From: Stictocephala bisonia
Taxonomy: Eukaryota > Arthropoda > Insecta > Hemiptera > Membracidae
Reading direction: 5' to 3'
Length of the DNA: 64,000 nt
Assembly: GCA_035578905.1 (NCBI GenBank)
Contig: JAQJVL010000104.1
Span: 992,001-1,056,000, forward strand
A program made the position numbers and the translations under genes. Below, one piece after another: positions 33,686-45,572 of this stretch; the stretch's first letter is position 1, and every line of letters begins with the position of its first letter. Below the pieces are notes generated by a model, which worked only from the letters and a program-made list of their open reading frames with translations, had not been told where the DNA came from and searched no databases.

Positions 33686-36654
33686 AATTTTTATTGAAAA
33701 TACTCTCTGTATGCAGAGAATCTATTCAGCAGAACTGTAAAAAAGATTCATGAATATAATATTTGCATCGACTGAATACAGTCTTTCAACTAGAATTTAT
33801 CACAGCTTTCTTTGGAAAATGTTCATTTCTCCAATTAAGCTAATGATCAATTGTGATGTTTTTTCTGTAATGTCTCAACATTTTTACAAAGAACAAAATA
33901 GTTTTAATTCTTTTGTTTAAATTATTATACTGCCTAGAAAAGTAGAAATTAAATATAAGAGAAAAGCTATATGTTGTAAAATGTATTCACTAACTGTTTA
34001 TCTTTTTATTGTTCCATACCGATTGATATTGTTAGTTTGGATTTGTCTTAAAGAGCAATAAAAATGTCCCCCGAATGAATGGTTCGTATAAATCTGTTAG
34101 TCTATTATTAACTTGAATTGTTATTAAAAGAAAAGGTAATCATATTGCTGAAGCTAAAGTATCCATAGCATGTTCTATGCATAATACTAAATCTTGCTGA
34201 TACATTTACAACACTACGTTTCGGTGCATTAGAACATTATTAGAATAAATGTTAATTATTTAACATTTAGATCCTTATATTTTTTTGAAAAAAGGATAAT
34301 CTAACCTGGTTAGTGTTGAGTCCCTCTGTCAATAAAATCCCCCTGAGATAAAGATAACAAAAAGAAAAGGCCAATAAGTTTGACAGGGAGGGGAACGTCA
34401 AAGAAATCGTATCGCCAGTGGAGAGATTCATTCATGGGTGAGTCACGATGAAAGGGTAGGGCTGGGGAGGGCAGCTTAAGGGTGGATTCCCCTCACCCCT
34501 TAAGTGCGTGTGCCACTGACCCAGTCGAGGGAGAATCTCTCCCCTCCCCTTAGATCAGGGCGTCCCGACGCCCCGAGATCACTTCAGGTGAGAGCTTTAC
34601 ACTCCCCCGACCACACGTTGGTAAAATACCTTTTGTATGTATTGTGACCACTCTTTATTGTCCAATTTGTTTGCTTATTTTGAATTTCAAGCAAATGCTT
34701 ATTTACTTGAACTTATTCTCATATTATATTAGTTGTTGACGTATTGTTGCCATTTGTTTTCCCATATACATTTGAGCTCAAAAATGAAAAAGTAATTGTA
34801 AATTATTTTAATTGCAAGTATAGTCTAATTCTACAACAGTAAACAAAAATATAAATTTTGCCTTATGCCTGACTAACCTTGTTTTCTTTTCGTCCACAGA
34901 ATGATGAACCCACCTTTGAGGGGAAGGGGCAGGAGATTGCTCATTATTATTGATATTTATGATTCTAGCAGTTATACCCAAAAAGACAGATGATTTTGGT
35001 TTAAAATTTTACTATAACACCTCTTCCCATTTGTGAATTAAAAAAATTGTACCAAAAAAGCCTACATTTTTAAGATTATAGCATATTAACTGCATAAATT
35101 ACAGGATATATGTTTGTATTGTGTATGTGATGCTAAATAAATGAAATCTTTTCAAAGATTCAACTAGTTAGCAAGGTATATCGTAAATTAAAGAAGCGTA
35201 TTATCAATTATATAATTAGGAACCCATTAGATTTTACTTTCCTCTTTTCTAATGAGGAGTTGGTAAATGAATGATCTTTAGTACAACAAAGTTTTAAGAT
35301 CTACTGATTGGTTCCGTCCTCATTAAAAACATAAAATATTACATTATTGTGTTAGTTAAAGTATAGTACAGTTATGAAAGCCCAAATACATTAAAAAGCA
35401 ACATTCAAAACACAATATTTATATTGTTAAAAAATATTCTTGTGATTTGGGTATTGTTTTTGTTCGAAACAAAGATGCTTTTCTGTTTACGTTACGTAAG
35501 AAAAACACACAAAAACCTCTTCATTTTCTACATGATTTATTCAAGTCGTCTTACGTGCAATATTAAGACACTAAGGCTTAGAAATAATCAGTAAAACCAG
35601 TATATAGTGCAGTAAAACATTAATTTGTTTACTTCATTCACCAGTTCACATGGGTCGAAGGCCGTGTGTGATCTTTATTGAACGAGCACAGTTGGAGGTT
35701 CGAACTTTGGGTATTGTAGTCCGAAACCAAACCACTGGGTTTTGACGCCGGGTTTAACTTGATGAAACTGAACTTATACTATTGTGTACAGCTTACGAAC
35801 TAATTGTAATCATTTTATTGTGACTAAAGACACTTTTTGATTATCTATAGCGTCTTACGTATTCAACTATACTTTGGAAAAGGGCTCATACTCATCAGAC
35901 AACCATGAAAAAATAATATATAATATTTAAACAAGCTTTTATATGTTTAAATATATATATATTTTAAGCTTCACGTGATTCAAAGACCAATGACACCTTA
36001 ATCCAAAACCCCACCCAATAAAACACTTCCACGGGTTGTGCCACACACTCAGAACAAACACAACTGTCTATTCTCCTACTTCCACCCTTTCACCAGACTC
36101 TGTGCGGCTTGATTGTCAACCCACCTACAAAACCCTCGAGCACATTCTACACAACTACACCCAACACAATCCTCTCCTGTCTGTCACAAGGACGTACAAC
36201 GGTTCCAACTTAACGTTTACGCATTACACACTCTTTTGCTATGCTTCAGGACATATACTATCACTGAAGAGGGGTAGCATATGACGTCACGGGTGAGTAC
36301 ACACGTCTCCAGTACTACATATACATTATTTAGAAAATAAATAATTACTATAAACATTGTGTGTTGCGTTTAATAAATTGCATGTAGTACTGAAGTGTTC
36401 ACTAGTTTTAGGTCGATAAATACGAGTGTTATTTTTTTAACGTAGCGTAAAATATTTGACGAATTAAAAATTGTGTTTTGTTTTTGTAGATATAATATTT
36501 ACTTTAGTTTAAATAACAGTATTACTAAGTTAACAAATAAAGTATGACCAAAATATAGTACTTTACGAATAGGTTCGTCACTAGGGACCGTTATACAACG
36601 ATCAAAATATGCAGGTCTTAACCATCAACAAAATTGGCTACATCAATAAACAGA
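33686..36654. other. Interval between the inverted copies
   Basis: AT-rich apart from the GC-richer patch at 34370-34630. No transposase, no RT. An 82-codon frame at 36036-36284 is unremarkable. A CG-containing segment near 35650-35765 has GGAGGTTCGAAC, a B-box-like string without a matching A box. Confidence 0.5.
34370..34630. promoter_or_regulatory. GC-rich patch
   Basis: Contains GGGAGGGGAACGTC, GGGCTGGGGAGGGCAG and complementary C-rich tracts (CCCCTCACCCC, CTCCCCTCCCC), and CAGGGCGTCCCGACGCCCC, which can form a GGGCGTCccGACGCCC hairpin. No coding frame. Nature unknown. Confidence 0.3.
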
Positions 36655-37034
36655 GTGGTCCAGTGTCCACTGTTCCGGATGACAAACTCGAACGTTCCTT
36701 GGTCCGGGAACACACGGTTCAATTAGAGCAGATCGTACAGAGCGCAGTATTTGAGATGCTAAACATCTGTGATCATGCAGGCCAGTCTTCTGTCGAAACA
36801 ATGGTCTATTCATTAGGCAGGGAGTTGTCTATCATGTGAGCCTAGCCTACTGTTGTCAACCGATGTGAAATGTGCAAATTAACCAACATTCTGTTGCTGG
36901 GTGGAAGATGATCAGTGAGTTTATCGCTAGATCGCGCCATCGGCGAGCATTGTACGCTTGTTCGGGTAATGAGCATTGAGCAAGCTTCCTTTCACTCATT
37001 TTGAACTGGTTGTTCTGATTATGCCTAAATAAGG
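36655..37034 (+). repeat. Right inverted copy of the 0.38-kb repeat
   Basis: Carries the plus-strand frame that runs through PDDKLERSLV and EMLNICDHAG to a stop at 36837-36839. Since the two copies are almost identical, shared coding frames say nothing about selection. Confidence 0.85.
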
Positions 37035-37332
37035 GCTTTGTTCCTTCACCGATTGAAGATGATCAGATGTTATCTGTATTAGTTCTATACGTAGTGTTTT
37101 ACACTGGGCTGTATAATAAGTTCATTTAATTACTTATAAAAACATAAATTGTTTTGTATTTTATTAACCATTAATACATTTTTCGACAGTTTGTTTACCA
37201 CGACAACCTTTATGCAACATATTTGCTGATAATTTAGTTGATAGGAAAAGTAACGCTTGTATAAACAAATAGTGACCAAAAATGATTAATGCCAGGATAA
37301 GTAGACAATATGCACACTACATCTTAGACTTA

Positions 37333-37348
37333 CCCCCCCCCCCCCCCC
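37333..37348. repeat. Run of 16 C
   Basis: Pure C tract, a probable site of sequencing or replication slippage. A similar 12-C run is at 46302-46313. Confidence 0.95.
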
Positions 37349-37584
37349 ATTAGATATACCTTCGAAGTCAGTTGAGTGTTCACTGCCTTATAAATTAAAA
37401 AAAAAATTACAGTACGTACTTTGCACAGTGCTGATTTGACATAATTTAAAAGTTTAATTCTGATTTAGACAGCGACTCTGACACACATTTTAAGACGAAT
37501 TAAAAAAAATTATATAGGTATGAATGAGTAGTCTAGTTACTATTTGGGATTGACTTATTCTCAGAAAGATCTGTAATACAGTCT

Positions 37585-37712
37585 AGTGACGGTAGTCGAG
37601 GGACCTGCAGTTTATGATGGAATCTGAACCTCGTGGTGTTTGTCTGAATTTGTTGGACAATTGAGAAGCTTGAGTCTCAGTTCCGTTTCATGCTGAGGAA
37701 TAACCAGTGCTG
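37585..37712. mobile_element. Fragment shared with 46660-46755
   Basis: GGACCTGCAGTTTATGATGGAATC-like sequence aligns with GGACCTACAGTTTTACGTGG at 46671, followed in both by AACC, GTCTGA, ATT, GACAA and CTCAGTT. It is probably a remnant of the same SINE-like or composite element. Confidence 0.45.
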
Positions 37713-37714
37713 AT

Positions 37715-38319
37715 CCTACTCTCGGGTCAAAAAGTATAGATACTCGAGTTTGAGCGTGTACTGCGTTGTAACCAGTGCACCTAAAAACATGAAAGTTACA
37801 TCAACATTTCACAAATTTATTTATGCATATTTACATATAATTTAAAAATGAATCTATAAAATACATGAAACACAAATAAAAAAGTGTTTATATGAATCAA
37901 GACTTACATTTTAAGCCTTTATTTACATTTCTACCTTCAACCAATCAAAAAATAAAATAATTTTACAAAATTTACAACAACTTTTTTTTAATTGAGTAAA
38001 AATTCTGGGCCGACAAATTAGATGTAAAAATATATGGTCTACAAGCTGTTTAATTTTCATAACGATTGGACTAGTAGTTTCCATATTAAAAACTTTTTAA
38101 GTCAGGCGTTGTCTTAAAAACGCCAAAAAACAGGTACTTTTCTCTCTCAAACCGTTTTAAGGATAAATAAAAATCTCATTAAATTTTTTTAAATTATATG
38201 TAAATACGCATAAATAAATTTGTGAAATGTTGATGTAACTTTCATGTTTTGAGATGCACTGGTTACAACGCAGTACACGCTCAAACTCGAGTATCTAAGC
38301 TTTTTGACCCGACAGTAGG
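37715..38319. mobile_element. 605-bp foldback MITE with 130-bp inverted repeats
   Basis: 37715-37844 and the complement of 38190-38319 agree at about 95% by eye, starting CCTACTCTCGGGTCAAAAAG and running through ACTCGAGTTTGAGCGTGTAC and CAACATTTCACAAATTTATT. The 345-bp interior has no ORF but contains TTTTCATAACGATTGGACTA followed by GTAGTTT, a string reminiscent of interiors of arthropod MITEs. No target duplication was recognised, so the superfamily is undetermined. It is younger than the 17.9-kb, 25.5-kb and 57.6-kb foldbacks, judging by arm identity. Confidence 0.8.
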
Positions 38320-40979
38320 CATATTCAATGAGTCCAATGACCTTCCAATGTGACAGCACTGAGCTCATAGCCGATTGTCTCCTGTCAACCAAATTACCTC
38401 CAAGTAAAGGGATTACAACACTACGTTGTAATCAAGATTGTTTTAATTTTTGCTCTAGCTTGAACCGGCTAGGTATTTATTCATCTGAACCTTATTATTT
38501 TATAATGTTACTGTCTTTGTATTTGTAATTCACTGTTAGTTTTCATCAGTAATACTTTGTTGTTTTGTTGCAGACTTCATAGTATATACTGTAATTGTTT
38601 TGACATATTTGACATTTGGGAAATACTCTGAGAGGTTACTGAAATCCTTGGGCTAGATGTAATGCATGTTACAAGTTCAAGATGCTCAGGGTCTCCACGT
38701 ACGCAACGTTTCTATGGTTAAATGCTGTTTCCACTTATTTCCGTATTTATTATGGCGAGAATGGATACGCTACGCTAAAATAAATCGCTCGCTAAATATG
38801 AAACGATCTTACAGTTTAGTGGCAGAAGGATAAGAACAAACTGAATTAATTAGCTATTACTTCATTTATTAACTAAATATAGATGGAAAGGTAACCTTGA
38901 CATCAGTATTTAAAAATACCTTTAATGTCATTATTGATAAAAGAAAAATTTAAAGTTTAATAGATAACGTCAGTATTCCATGTCTTTTGTTTACGACACA
39001 CCCACGACTGTTGAGGAGAGACTATTCTGTACAAACTGCTGAGTGACTAGTGTACCTCATGTTGAGCCCTGCTAATATTGAATTACGGTAGTTTAGCAAC
39101 ATTTATATCAAATATTTTTTAGCCTCAATGTAGACAATCTCAACATGACTTTAGTTACACTCTTTTATTGTAACAAGTTATAAATTCAAAATGCCTTCAT
39201 GTCTTTGAAAGTTGTATTCATCAAACATTTTCAAAATCTCATCTGCAATAAAATTATTATAAAAATGCATTGAAATATGAATTAATGCTGTGATTTTGAT
39301 TAACCATTTAATCAATAAAGCAGGCTTATTAGTTAAAAACCATATTTGAAAATTATATCAATTTAATAAAACCGGCTTATTAGTTAAACACTTTTTTGTT
39401 GAACATTTTAAAAATAACTTGAAATAAAATATTAGTGTGCAACAACAGTACTATAGTTATCACATATTCAACACTATTACACGAGTTTATAAACCAATAT
39501 GAGCAATTTATAAATGATTACAAATTGCTTAAAATTATAAAACCCTATAACTTTATATTTCCCTATGTCTTTTGTGACACGTTGAAACGATTACAGTATA
39601 TAGGTATTTTTGTCCTAAAACTAGTGTTTTGTGAATTTCAATATTTTAGTACATTATCATTAAAAGTATTAAGTAAGAAAAGTGTTCGTAATTTTACATA
39701 TTTATGTAAATTAAGCTACACAGTAGTTATGTAATATGTTTATTTACACACATAATTAGGAAATAGATTTTTAGGAACAACATTTTCTTTATTCTCTTTA
39801 TTTCTACTATTATAATATCTTTTACAGCATCTTGACCCATAGTAAAATGTTTATATATCTAACATAAAAAATATAACTCATAATCATTGGACCAACCTAA
39901 CCTAACCTGTCACTCCACCAACAGACATTAAGTCCGAGACTTGATGTGCCATTTGTTCAACAGCTGGACATTGTTGGACTACCGAGCGTATTGTAATAGA
40001 TCGGACGCTGATACCAACTGGGTAGAGCAGAGATATTTGTGTATAGTGGGTGGCGATAGAGGTGTGTTTTACAGAGTATTTCCCACGAGTTGGTGCGTAA
40101 GACATTGACACGTTTCAAGGGTAGTTTGTTACATACAAAAGACATGATAGCACCACCTGAAGATACTCTGGGTTTCTACCACAGCCCCAGAAAGGGATTT
40201 AGTTTGGGAAATTACTCATTTGGAAGCCTTGTATAATTACAAGAACCGTGATGTTGTCTTATAAACTCATTCCTCATTATTTCAAGACCAGAATCTATAG
40301 AAATCTCACACGTTTCGAAATAGCAGTTTAATTTCAAAAGAAGTAAACAAAATTAATTATATCTATAACATTTTTCGAAAACTATAAATTTAGTAACTAT
40401 GAATATATTGAAAATAAGAATAATTTCAGAATTTTGACTTATTTTATGTGTAAAGTGAATATTGTACTGCGGTAGTGAATCTGGTGACTTTAGTTACAAT
40501 AAGAATAATAATAAACCATTAAAACAATAATAAACATATTTAATAAACTTTTTCCTAGTTGTAAATGTTGGTTAGTATCGTTTCAGCTGAATTTTAAAAG
40601 ATTTAAATTTTAAATAAAGGTAAAACTGTCACAGTTGTAATTTATTTCACGTCAGGATAGTGATTTCCATTTTAAAATTACCCATTCACTTCCATGAGTT
40701 CAATTTGGTGAGGAAATAAAGTACAATTACTGATTAGCTCATGTCAGGGTTTTTATTCTTGATGGTAAAGAGTCTATTTCCTGGGAACTCCGGAAACCAT
40801 CTGATGATTTTCCTGAAGTGGTTTCCGGCTGACGAGTGACTCGTCGATACAACCAGTCCACCATAAACCATGGAGGATCCGCTCCGGGCATGTTTGGGAT
40901 AATTAAAATCGGTAATACACCGAAACAAAGGGACTTAGATGGGTATTGTGCCGAATAAAAAGCCGATATCCCCTATAAG
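38320..40979. other. Mostly AT-rich, no recognised gene
   Basis: A near-duplication of GGCTTATTAGTTAAA occurs at 39324 and 39373. A 99-codon frame at 39435-39734 is AT-driven. The segments 39890-40215 and 40735-40930 have more balanced composition and small frames (62-69 codons) of no known family; they may be transposon remnants. Confidence 0.45.
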
Positions 40980-41650
40980 CCCGTCCTGTATTTGGGAACG
41001 TCTCTCACGCAGCAAAAAATCAGCATAATAAATGACTTATGGGGTGGGCTGGCCACCTTATGGGTGGGGGACGTGAGGGGTGGGTGGGACGAGGACAGAA
41101 CACAACATTGCAGAGGGTGGGAGCGAGACGGAGGGCGCGCGCGGAATAAAAATGACGGTCAACGATTGGTCCATATAACAGATGACGTATTAGCACAAAA
41201 AAGAATGACCAATGAAGGTTTGTTTTTTATATTGCACCGGATCGCGTTCGTAAAGTCCCTGCGCCGAAAAAATATAATCAATAGCGTCCGTAGCCCCAAG
41301 TCCTGGCGGCTTTGTGATCCAAATTGCATCCACAGTAGATATTAGTGCAACTTTAATAACGGCTGTGGGTGAGACAGGCCGCGTGTGCGTATCTTACAAA
41401 CACGCTACGTGCATGGTTAAGTTCATATTACTCCCAGTCAAAGGTATATTAAACCACCATGAAAACCATATACAGAATACCACCGAAAAAATGTATTAAA
41501 AATACATATATGTCATCGTACGGATGGTTTCACGACTGAGCGATCCACTCGTTCATAAGTTGCAAAGTAAAGCGGACTTTAATATAGTCTCCGGTGGCCG
41601 GCCACGCCGCTTCGGACAGATATATTGTTTTTACGATGTAATTCTCTCCC
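40980..41650. promoter_or_regulatory. CpG-rich segment, candidate regulatory DNA
   Basis: CpG-dense tracts (GGAGGGCGCGCGCGG, CGGTGGCCGGCCACGCCGC), paired CCAAT-type motifs (GATTGGTCC at 41164 and GACCAATG at 41207) flanking TGACG, and TAAT cores. A 117-codon plus-strand frame (40992-41345) shows no domain. It could also be a promoter-proximal or untranslated exon region. Confidence 0.35.
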
Positions 41651-42039
41651 CGTTTTTCAGCCTGAAAAGAAACATATTTTCAATAGAAAAAATCTAAAAC
41701 TTATTGAAGTGCATTTGTAATAACCAGTATATGATACAACACTTAAAGCGTCCCATCTAGCATGTAGGTTCATCCACTTACAATAACCAAATGATTTATA
41801 TCACATTTGTGCCACAAACGTTATATTTTATATGGACCATTTACATGATACATATAAACTATTTATGCATCATAGAAATCAATAGTTACTAAAACAAAGT
41901 ATTATATCAATATTATTAGTTTTTGTTTTGCGTACATGAACATTTATGTTATATACTATGCTCATGTACGCAACATAAATTACATAGCAAGCATTCGAAT
42001 TATTGGGAACATATTTTCTATGTTATTTGTATGAAGAAT
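41651..42039. other. AT-rich stretch containing one strong hairpin
   Basis: Nothing recognised except the hairpin at 41928-41973. Confidence 0.5.
41928..41973. other. Short perfect hairpin
   Basis: TTGCGTACATGA at 41928 is exactly complementary to TCATGTACGCAA ending at 41973; pairing resumes with CAT/ATG after one mismatch. The loop is about 14 bases. It is shorter than a normal miRNA precursor. Function unknown. Confidence 0.5.
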
Positions 42040-42110
42040 AAAAATAAATCAAAATCAAAAATCAAAATCAAAATCATTTATTTGTAGTTTGACAATTTAA
42101 AATTTGTATT
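42040..42110 (-). mobile_element. 3' end of a non-LTR retrotransposon (tail only)
   Basis: On the minus strand an AAATAAATGATTTTGATTTT string combines an AATAAA signal with a tail of (TGATTT)-like repeats, the standard ending of Jockey/CR1-type LINEs. No coding part was recognised to the right (42110-42380), so the copy is 5'-truncated or decayed. Confidence 0.65.
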
Positions 42111-42379
42111 ACAAAAGTCATATAATTATAATAATTATGTATTCATCATATATATGTTGATAGTGTATGTTAACTCATTTTAACTGACTAATATAATCAG
42201 GGTTTAAAAAAATTAAAGGGGTTAAAAAATTTTAAATGATAATTCTAATTAAATTAAATTCTCTAAGTTATATAAGTTTTCAGGCATTTCCCAAAAATGT
42301 AATATTTGATTCTTGAAGGAAGAGCAGTTATAATGAAAATCTAATTTTAAGTTAAATAAGTAATCCTAACAAATTTCCA

Positions 42380-42700
42380 TGATTGGTGTTTTAGACCGTA
42401 TAGTGTATATATGTGAAGGGAGAGAGGACGAACAGACACTCAAGGCTGCAGCCCCCACTCCCCTTCACACTTCCTCAATGTCTACACACTTGTTGCTCCT
42501 TCTTTCCTCTTATATCTTTATTTGCTAGACTACATGTTGATTCTATGAATGATGTGTTGGACCGTACAGTGTATATGTGAAGTAAAGGTAGAAGGAACGA
42601 TCATACATATCTCCCAGGACACCCAAGGCTGCAGCCCCCACTCCCTTCACAACTCATGAATATCACTTCATTTGCTGCTTTTTCTTTTCTCTAATAGATT
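42380..42700. repeat. Two tandem copies of a 166-bp sequence
   Basis: GACCGTA(T/C)AGTGTATAT at 42394 recurs at 42560. Both copies continue through AAGGCTGCAGCCCCCACTCC and CTTCACA to a TTTGCT(A/G) region. The second copy has an insertion with CATACATATCTCCCAGG. Confidence 0.8.
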
Positions 42701-43175
42701 TTCGGGTTCTTCTATAGATTAAAAAAAGCTTTCATCCTGATTTAAAATAGATTGATCAAAAGAGGTATCTTAAGGACAATTAAACAAGATATATTATATA
42801 TCTTAGTATCTACTAATAATACGTACTAAATAATATAATATGATTTACTACGTATTTTTTTAAAATAATTTTATAACATCATTAAGAACTTTTTATTCAA
42901 ATGCTAAAATCAAGCAGAATTCAGCATCATAACTTTCTATTTGTATCAAGATTGATAGATCTGTATATTCAAAGAAGAATAATTGACTTTAATTCTTTGC
43001 CGAATATAACATTGTTTTATGAAAGTAGGGTACTACAAAAGGTATTACACCGCAAGTGAGAAAGCCATTATCCCGTAATACGTGTCAGTTCAGATCCTCA
43101 GAGTTCTTCACATTAAACAATAAGATATACTGTATCAGGTTCTTTTGACGTTAAGACACCTAAATACAACTGTAA
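42701..43175. other. AT-rich stretch, nothing recognised
   Basis: No ORF or repeat seen. Confidence 0.5.
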
Positions 43176-44900
43176 TTCATCCTTCAGTTGTTATTACAGT
43201 TTAGCCATATGGTTTGTTAAGAGAATGGTAGGATCCTTCAGTTGTTATTACAGTTTAGCCATATGGTTTGTTAAGAAAATGGTATGATCCTTCAGTTGTT
43301 ATTACAGTTTAGCCATATGGTTTGTTAAGATAATGGTAGGATCCTTCAGTTGTTATTACAGTTTAGCCATATGGTTTGTTATGAGAATGGTATGATCCTT
43401 CAGTTGTTATTACAGTTTAGCCATATGGTTTGTTATGAGAATGTTAGGATCCTTCAGTTGTTATTACAGTTTAGTCATATGGTTTGTTATGATAATGGTA
43501 GGATCCTTCAGTTGTTATTACAGTTTAGCCATATGGTTTGTTAAGAGAATGGTATGATCCTTCAGTTGTTATTACAGTTTAGCTATATGGTTTGTTAAGA
43601 GAATGTTAAGATCCTTCAGTTGTTATTACAGTTTAGCCATATGGTTTGTTAAGAGAATGTTAAGATCCTTTAGTTGTTATTACAGTTTAGCCATATGGTT
43701 TGTTATGAGAATAGTATGATCCTTCAGTTGTTATTACAGTTTAGCCATATGGTTTGTTAAGAGATTGGTATGATCCTTCAGTTGTTATTACAGTTTAGCC
43801 ATATTGTTTGTTAAGAGAATGTTAAGATTCTTCAGTTGTTATTACAGTTTAGCCATATGTTTGTTATGAGAATGGTAGGATCCTTCAGTTGTTATTACAT
43901 TTTAGCCATATGGTTTGTTATGAGAATGGTAGGATCCTTCAGTTGTTATTACAGTTTAGCCATATGGTTTGTTATGAGAATGTTAGGATCCTTCAGTTGT
44001 TATTACAGTTTAGTCATATGGTTTGTTATGATAATGGTAGGATCCTTCAGTTGTTATTACAGTTTAGCCATATGGTTTGTTAAGAGAATGGTATGATCCT
44101 TCAGTTGTTATTACAGTTTAGCTATATGGTTTGTTAAGAGAATGTTAAGATCCTTCAGTTGTTATTACAGTTTAGCCATATGGTTTGTTAAGAGAATGTT
44201 AAGATCCTTTAGTTGTTATTACAGTTTAGCCATATGGTTTGTTATGAGAATAGTATGATCCTTCAGTTGTTATTACAGTTTAGCCATATGGTTTGTTAAG
44301 AGATTGGTATGATCCTTCAGTTGTTATTACAGTTTAGCCATATTGTTTGTTAAGAGAATGTTAAGATTCTTCAGTTGTTATTACAGTTTAGCCATATGTT
44401 TGTTATGAGAATGGTAGGATCCTTCAGTTGTTATTACATTTTAGCCATATGGTTTGTTATGAGAATGGTAGGATCCTTCAGTTGTTATTACAGTTTAGCC
44501 ATATGGTTTGTTATGAGAATGGTAGGATCCTTCAGTTGTTATTACAGTTTAGCCATATGGTTTGTTAAGAGAATGTTAAGATCCTTCAGTTGTTATTACA
44601 GTTTAGCCATATGGTTTGTTAAGAGAATGTTAAGATCCTTCAGTTGTTATTACAGTTTAGCCATATGGTTTGTTATGAGAATGGTATGATCCTTCAGTTG
44701 TTCTTACAGTTTAGCCATATGGTTTGTTATGAGAATGGTATGATCCTTCAGTTGTTATTACAGTTTAGTCATATGGTTTGTTATGAGAATGGTAGTATAT
44801 CTCATTCTTGTTAAATTTAGCCAAATGTTTTGTTAAGATAGTGGTAGGATGTATTATTTTCGTTACATTTAGTCATATGGTTTATTAAAAGAATGTTAGA
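43176..44900. repeat. 54-bp minisatellite, about 31 copies, with higher-order repeat
   Basis: Units read GATCCTTCAGTTGTTATTAC, AGTTTAGCCATATGGTTTGT, TAAGAGAATGGTAG, with landmarks at 43232, 43286, 43340 and 43394. Rare variants (TTAGTCATATGG, CATATGTTTG, TAGTTGTTATT, GAGATTGG) recur in the same order 539 bp apart, so a 10-unit block around 43.39-43.98 kb was duplicated to 43.93-44.52 kb. The last copies after 44790 are decayed. A further decayed copy lies in the spacer of the inverted repeat that follows. Frames of 64-104 codons in the array are artefacts. Confidence 0.96.
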
Positions 44901-44943
44901 TATCTCATTGTTAATACAATACAAAAATAGTTAAATAAAATAC

Positions 44944-45572
44944 AATACAAAAATAGTTAAATAAAAAATAACATTGAATACATCTAAATAATTTATACTT
45001 CTGATGAGCACATTATTTGCAACTCAAAAAACAATAATTAAAGTTCCAAATAACTAAACTAAAAAAAAAAAAAATAAATAAAACATCACGCATGAAAGAA
45101 CATAAAATAAGAAGACAACTAAGAACTATACTTACATAGAGAAATAAAAATAATTCCAGAAATTGTATGGGTTGGTTAATGGTTGGTGGTTGGTTAAACT
45201 ATTCAGCCATATAGTTTTTTTGAGAATGGTATAAACCTTAGTAGTGTTACAGTTTAGCTATATGGTATGTTAGGAGAGGGCTGCAATCCCAATGTCGTTG
45301 CTAAAGTTCAGCTGTATATTATGAAGTTTTCATCATTAACCAACCCATACAATTTCTGGAATTATTTTTATTTCTCTATGTAAGTATAGTTCTTAGTTGT
45401 CTTCTTATTTTATGTTCTTTCATGCGTGATGTTTTATTTATTTTTTTTTTTTTTTAGTTTAGTTATTTGGAACTTTAATTATTGTTTTTTGAATTGCAAA
45501 TAATGTGCTCATCAGAAGTATAAATTATTTAGATGTATTCAATGTTATTTTTTATTTAACTATTTTTGTATT
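44944..45572. mobile_element. Near-perfect inverted repeat with 238-bp arms
   Basis: 44944-45181 is the reverse complement of 45334-45572 except for one C/T change and one base in an A run (14 against 15). The 152-bp spacer contains decayed 54-bp repeat copies (CAGCCATATAGTTT, CAGTTTAGCTATATGG). Just outside the left arm ACAATACAAAAATAGTTAAA is tandemly duplicated with a 26-bp step. It may be a young foldback insertion, an inverted duplication by template switching, or an assembly artefact. Confidence 0.85.

Larger units (their letters stand above)
33302..37034. mobile_element. Pair of nearly identical inverted 0.38-kb repeats 3 kb apart
   Basis: 33302-33685 is the reverse complement of 36655-37034 with only a few differences over about 370 bp (for example T/A in GATCGTAC(T/A)GAGCG and T/C in TTGAG(T/C)AAGC). 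The outer edges are CCTTATTTAGGCAT and its complement. The 3-kb interior holds no transposase. It may be one composite element with long terminal inverted repeats, or two separate insertions of an unknown repeat in opposite orientation. No target duplication seen at the outer edges. Confidence 0.6.

Noticed and set aside
41928..41973. microRNA precursor
   Set aside because: The stem is only about 16 bp with the loop close by; too short for a normal Drosha/Dicer substrate. Kept only as a hairpin.
43350..44689. Frames of 64-104 codons with FSHMVCYENG / SFSCYYSLAIWF repeats
   Set aside because: The 54-bp unit is a multiple of three, so any stop-free phase remains open through the array.
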